A DNA stretch of 7,043 nucleotides. Source: an uncultured Clostridia bacterium. GTDB lineage: Bacteria; Bacillota; Clostridia; Oscillospirales; Acutalibacteraceae. Below the pieces are notes generated by a model. The model was not told where the DNA came from, did not search any database, and was given only the letters and a program-made list of their open reading frames with translations. Positions 5,934 to 7,043 of this stretch are shown here, piece by piece. Positions within the stretch are counted from its first letter, which is position 1; every line of letters begins with the position of its first letter. Made by a program: the position numbers and the translations under genes. The stretch spans positions 1 to 7,043 of the forward strand of contig CAMJHU010000099.1 of the NCBI GenBank assembly GCA_946405565.1, read 5' to 3'.

Positions 5934-5956
5934 TCCACTATGCACTATCCACTATG
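5934..5956 (+). repeat. Short direct repeat TCCACTATG, 14-nt period, upstream of the sugar kinase
   Basis: TCCACTATG at 5934-5942 recurs at 5948-5956, and the stretch between continues the pattern (CACTA). It sits in the 67-nt gap between the Nudix and kinase genes, directly before the ribosome binding site. An AT-rich palindrome (AAAAATATTTTT, 5917-5928) precedes it. No clear promoter was found here, so the kinase may depend on the upstream promoter. Confidence 0.5.
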
Positions 5957-5963
5957 AGGTGAT
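5956..5963 (+). promoter_or_regulatory. Ribosome binding site of the PfkB-family kinase
   Basis: GAGGTGAT, with 6 nt to the ATG at 5970-5972. Confidence 0.7.
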
Positions 5964-5969
5964 CCTATC

Positions 5970-6848
5970 ATGAAACATATACTTGTATCGGGACTGGTCA
6001 ACAGCGAAACCACCTGTTCCGTCAAAGACTTTCCCATTCCTTACCAACCCATCGACTACAACTTTTTCGGCGTGCATACTTCCGTATCCGGCGTGGGCTT
6101 CAACGTCGCCAAAGCGCTGACCGCGCTGGGCAATCAGGTGGATATCGCCACGCTGCTCGGCAGCGACCCCGCCGGGGATATCGCCCTGCGGGAACTGGAT
6201 GCCGCCTGCATCAATACGTCTCTCGTCAACCGTGCGCTGCCCGAAACCTGCTCGTCGGTGGTGCTGCATTCGCCCGACGGCAGACGGCGCATTTATTGCG
6301 ATCTCAAAAACATTCAGGAAACTGCCTACGATTTCAGCGCCGTTGACCTTACCTCTTACGACATGGTGGTTGCCTGCAATATCAATTTCAGCCGTCCGCT
6401 GCTCCAAAAGGCAAAAGCCCTCGGACTGCCGGTTGTCACCGACGTTCACGCGCTCTCCAACCCCGACGATGACTACAACCTCGACTTCATGCAGAACGCG
6501 GATATCCTCTTTCTCAGCCACGAACACGTCCCCGGCGCTCCGGAAGATTTCCTCAGGACGCTCGCCCGGCGGTACGGCTGCCGCGTGATTGTCATGGGCT
6601 GCGGCAGCAACGGCGCGATGATGTACCTGCACGAAAACGATACGGTCTGTCACCAGCCTGCCGTACCCGTGGAACATATCGTCAACACGGTCGGCGCGGG
6701 CGACGCGCTGTTCAGCGCCTTTGTCTCGCTGTGGTGCGAAGGACTCTCCCCCACAGACTGCCTTACCCGCGCTCAGCGCTTCGCTGCCGCGAAAATCACC
6801 CACAACGGCGGCGGCACCGGCTTCCTCTCCCGCGAAGAACTGAACTGA
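5970..6848 (+). CDS. PfkB-family carbohydrate kinase (ribokinase-like)
   Basis: Cytoplasmic ATP-dependent kinase of the ribokinase superfamily, which phosphorylates a sugar or nucleoside hydroxyl. 292 residues, within the normal range. The N-terminal substrate-binding signature appears as VSGVGFNVAKALTALG (39-54). The C-terminal PfkB signature is NTVGAGDALFSAF (239-251), with catalytic base D245 in the GAGD anion-hole motif. The leading residue of this signature is usually Asp (DT-x-GAGD) and is Asn here, a substitution also known in active relatives. The substrate cannot be deduced. Starts at ATG behind GAGGTGAT, 67 nt after the Nudix gene. It is followed by a strong terminator, so it ends the plus-strand run. 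It faces a convergent AraC-type regulator gene; such regulators often control sugar use, but a link here is only conjecture. Confidence 0.9.
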   Translation: MKHILVSGLVNSETTCSVKDFPIPYQPIDYNFFGVHTSVSGVGFNVAKALTALGNQVDIATLLGSDPAGDIALRELDAACINTSLVNRALPETCSSVVLHSPDGRRRIYCDLKNIQETAYDFSAVDLTSYDMVVACNINFSRPLLQKAKALGLPVVTDVHALSNPDDDYNLDFMQNADILFLSHEHVPGAPEDFLRTLARRYGCRVIVMGCGSNGAMMYLHENDTVCHQPAVPVEHIVNTVGAGDALFSAFVSLWCEGLSPTDCLTRAQRFAAAKITHNGGGTGFLSREELN

Positions 6849-6852
6849 TTGC

Positions 6853-6917
6853 AAAAAAACCCGGACGGATTCTCCTGAAGAACATTTTCAGAAGACCCGT
6901 CCGGGTATGTTTTTTTT
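6853..6917. terminator. Bidirectional intrinsic terminator between convergent genes
   Basis: ACCCGGACGG (6859-6868) pairs perfectly with CCGTCCGGGT (6897-6906). Inside, CTGAA and TTCAG can form a second stem. On the plus strand the hairpin is followed by eight T (6910-6917). On the minus strand it is followed by seven T, the A-run at 6853-6859. It therefore should end the sugar kinase transcript and the regulator transcript from the opposite side. Confidence 0.92.
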
Positions 6918-6922
6918 GAGGC

Positions 6923-7043
6923 TCATTCCTTGCGGCACTGGGAGGGCGTACGCTGGAAATGCTTTTTGAAGGTACGGTTGAAATAGGAAATATTGTTGAA
7001 ACCCACCTCATAGGCAATCTCAATGATCGGCTTGTCGGTCAGC
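6923..7043 (-). CDS. AraC-family transcriptional regulator, C-terminal fragment
   Basis: The gene enters from beyond the right edge and only its last 39 residues are present, ending in TGA at 6923-6925. They read as the second helix-turn-helix of the AraC/XylS DNA-binding domain: IIEIAYEVGFNNISYFNRTF followed by KKHFQRTPSQCRKE. The family pattern I-A-x-x-V-G-F-x-x-x-S-Y-F-x-R-x-F-K-K-x-x-x-x-T-P is satisfied throughout. The ligand-binding part is outside the window, so the inducer and targets are unknown. The gene is convergent with the sugar kinase and shares the terminator at 6853-6917. Truncation here is only by the window edge. Confidence 0.93.
   Translation of the reverse strand, partial: LTDKPIIEIAYEVGFNNISYFNRTFKKHFQRTPSQCRKE

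Noticed and set aside
5952..6854. Minus-strand open frame of 300 codons opposite the sugar kinase
   Set aside because: It mirrors the PfkB gene almost end to end and has no recognisable domain. The sense strand has a ribosome binding site and the family signatures.
6796..7023. Minus-strand 75-codon frame at the right end
   Set aside because: It is out of frame with the AraC-type C-terminus on the same strand and crosses the terminator hairpin.

Overview
The window looks like a chromosomal segment from a low-motility-of-signal, fairly GC-rich member of the Clostridia, most likely Oscillospiraceae/Ruminococcaceae-like. This is an inference from the gene order rsmD-coaD-coiled-coil gene, strong AGGAGG-type ribosome binding sites, sigma-A-type promoters, frequent TTG/GTG starts and the protein sequences. 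I could not run a search, so the genus is not assigned. There is no rRNA, tRNA, CRISPR array, transposase or phage gene that I can see.

Layout. (1) Positions 25-1789, minus strand: an operon-like run reading rsmD (16S rRNA guanine-N2 methyltransferase), coaD (phosphopantetheine adenylyltransferase, overlapping rsmD by 4 nt) and a 171-residue coiled-coil protein of the type often labelled 'ATPase subunit H-like'. A sigma-A promoter sits at 1874-1902. A 99-bp inverted-repeat element resembling a MITE lies between coaD and the coiled-coil gene. (2) Positions 1903-2295: a 393-nt gap without a gene. It is AT-rich at the rsmD side with one 10-bp dyad, then GC-rich with an imperfect direct repeat and a chain of five hairpins that resembles a dispersed intergenic repeat. 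(3) Positions 2296-4176, minus strand: uvrC, complete, starting at TTG, with its own promoter. (4) Positions 4177-4406: a divergent promoter region. (5) Positions 4407-6848, plus strand: an L,D-transpeptidase-like membrane-anchored protein, a Nudix hydrolase and a PfkB-family sugar kinase, probably co-transcribed from a consensus promoter at 4316-4345. (6) Positions 6853-6917: a strong bidirectional intrinsic terminator between the convergent sugar kinase and the last gene. (7) Positions 6923-7043, minus strand: the C-terminal end of an AraC-family regulator that continues beyond the window.

How the genes fit together: rsmD, coaD and uvrC are housekeeping functions (ribosome RNA modification, coenzyme A synthesis, nucleotide excision repair). 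The plus-strand run combines cell-wall cross-linking, nucleotide clean-up and sugar phosphorylation with no obvious single pathway. I do not see a new multi-gene system here. The items most worth a second look are the MITE-like element, the hairpin/repeat block beside uvrC, and the altered SGGC active-site motif of the transpeptidase-like protein.
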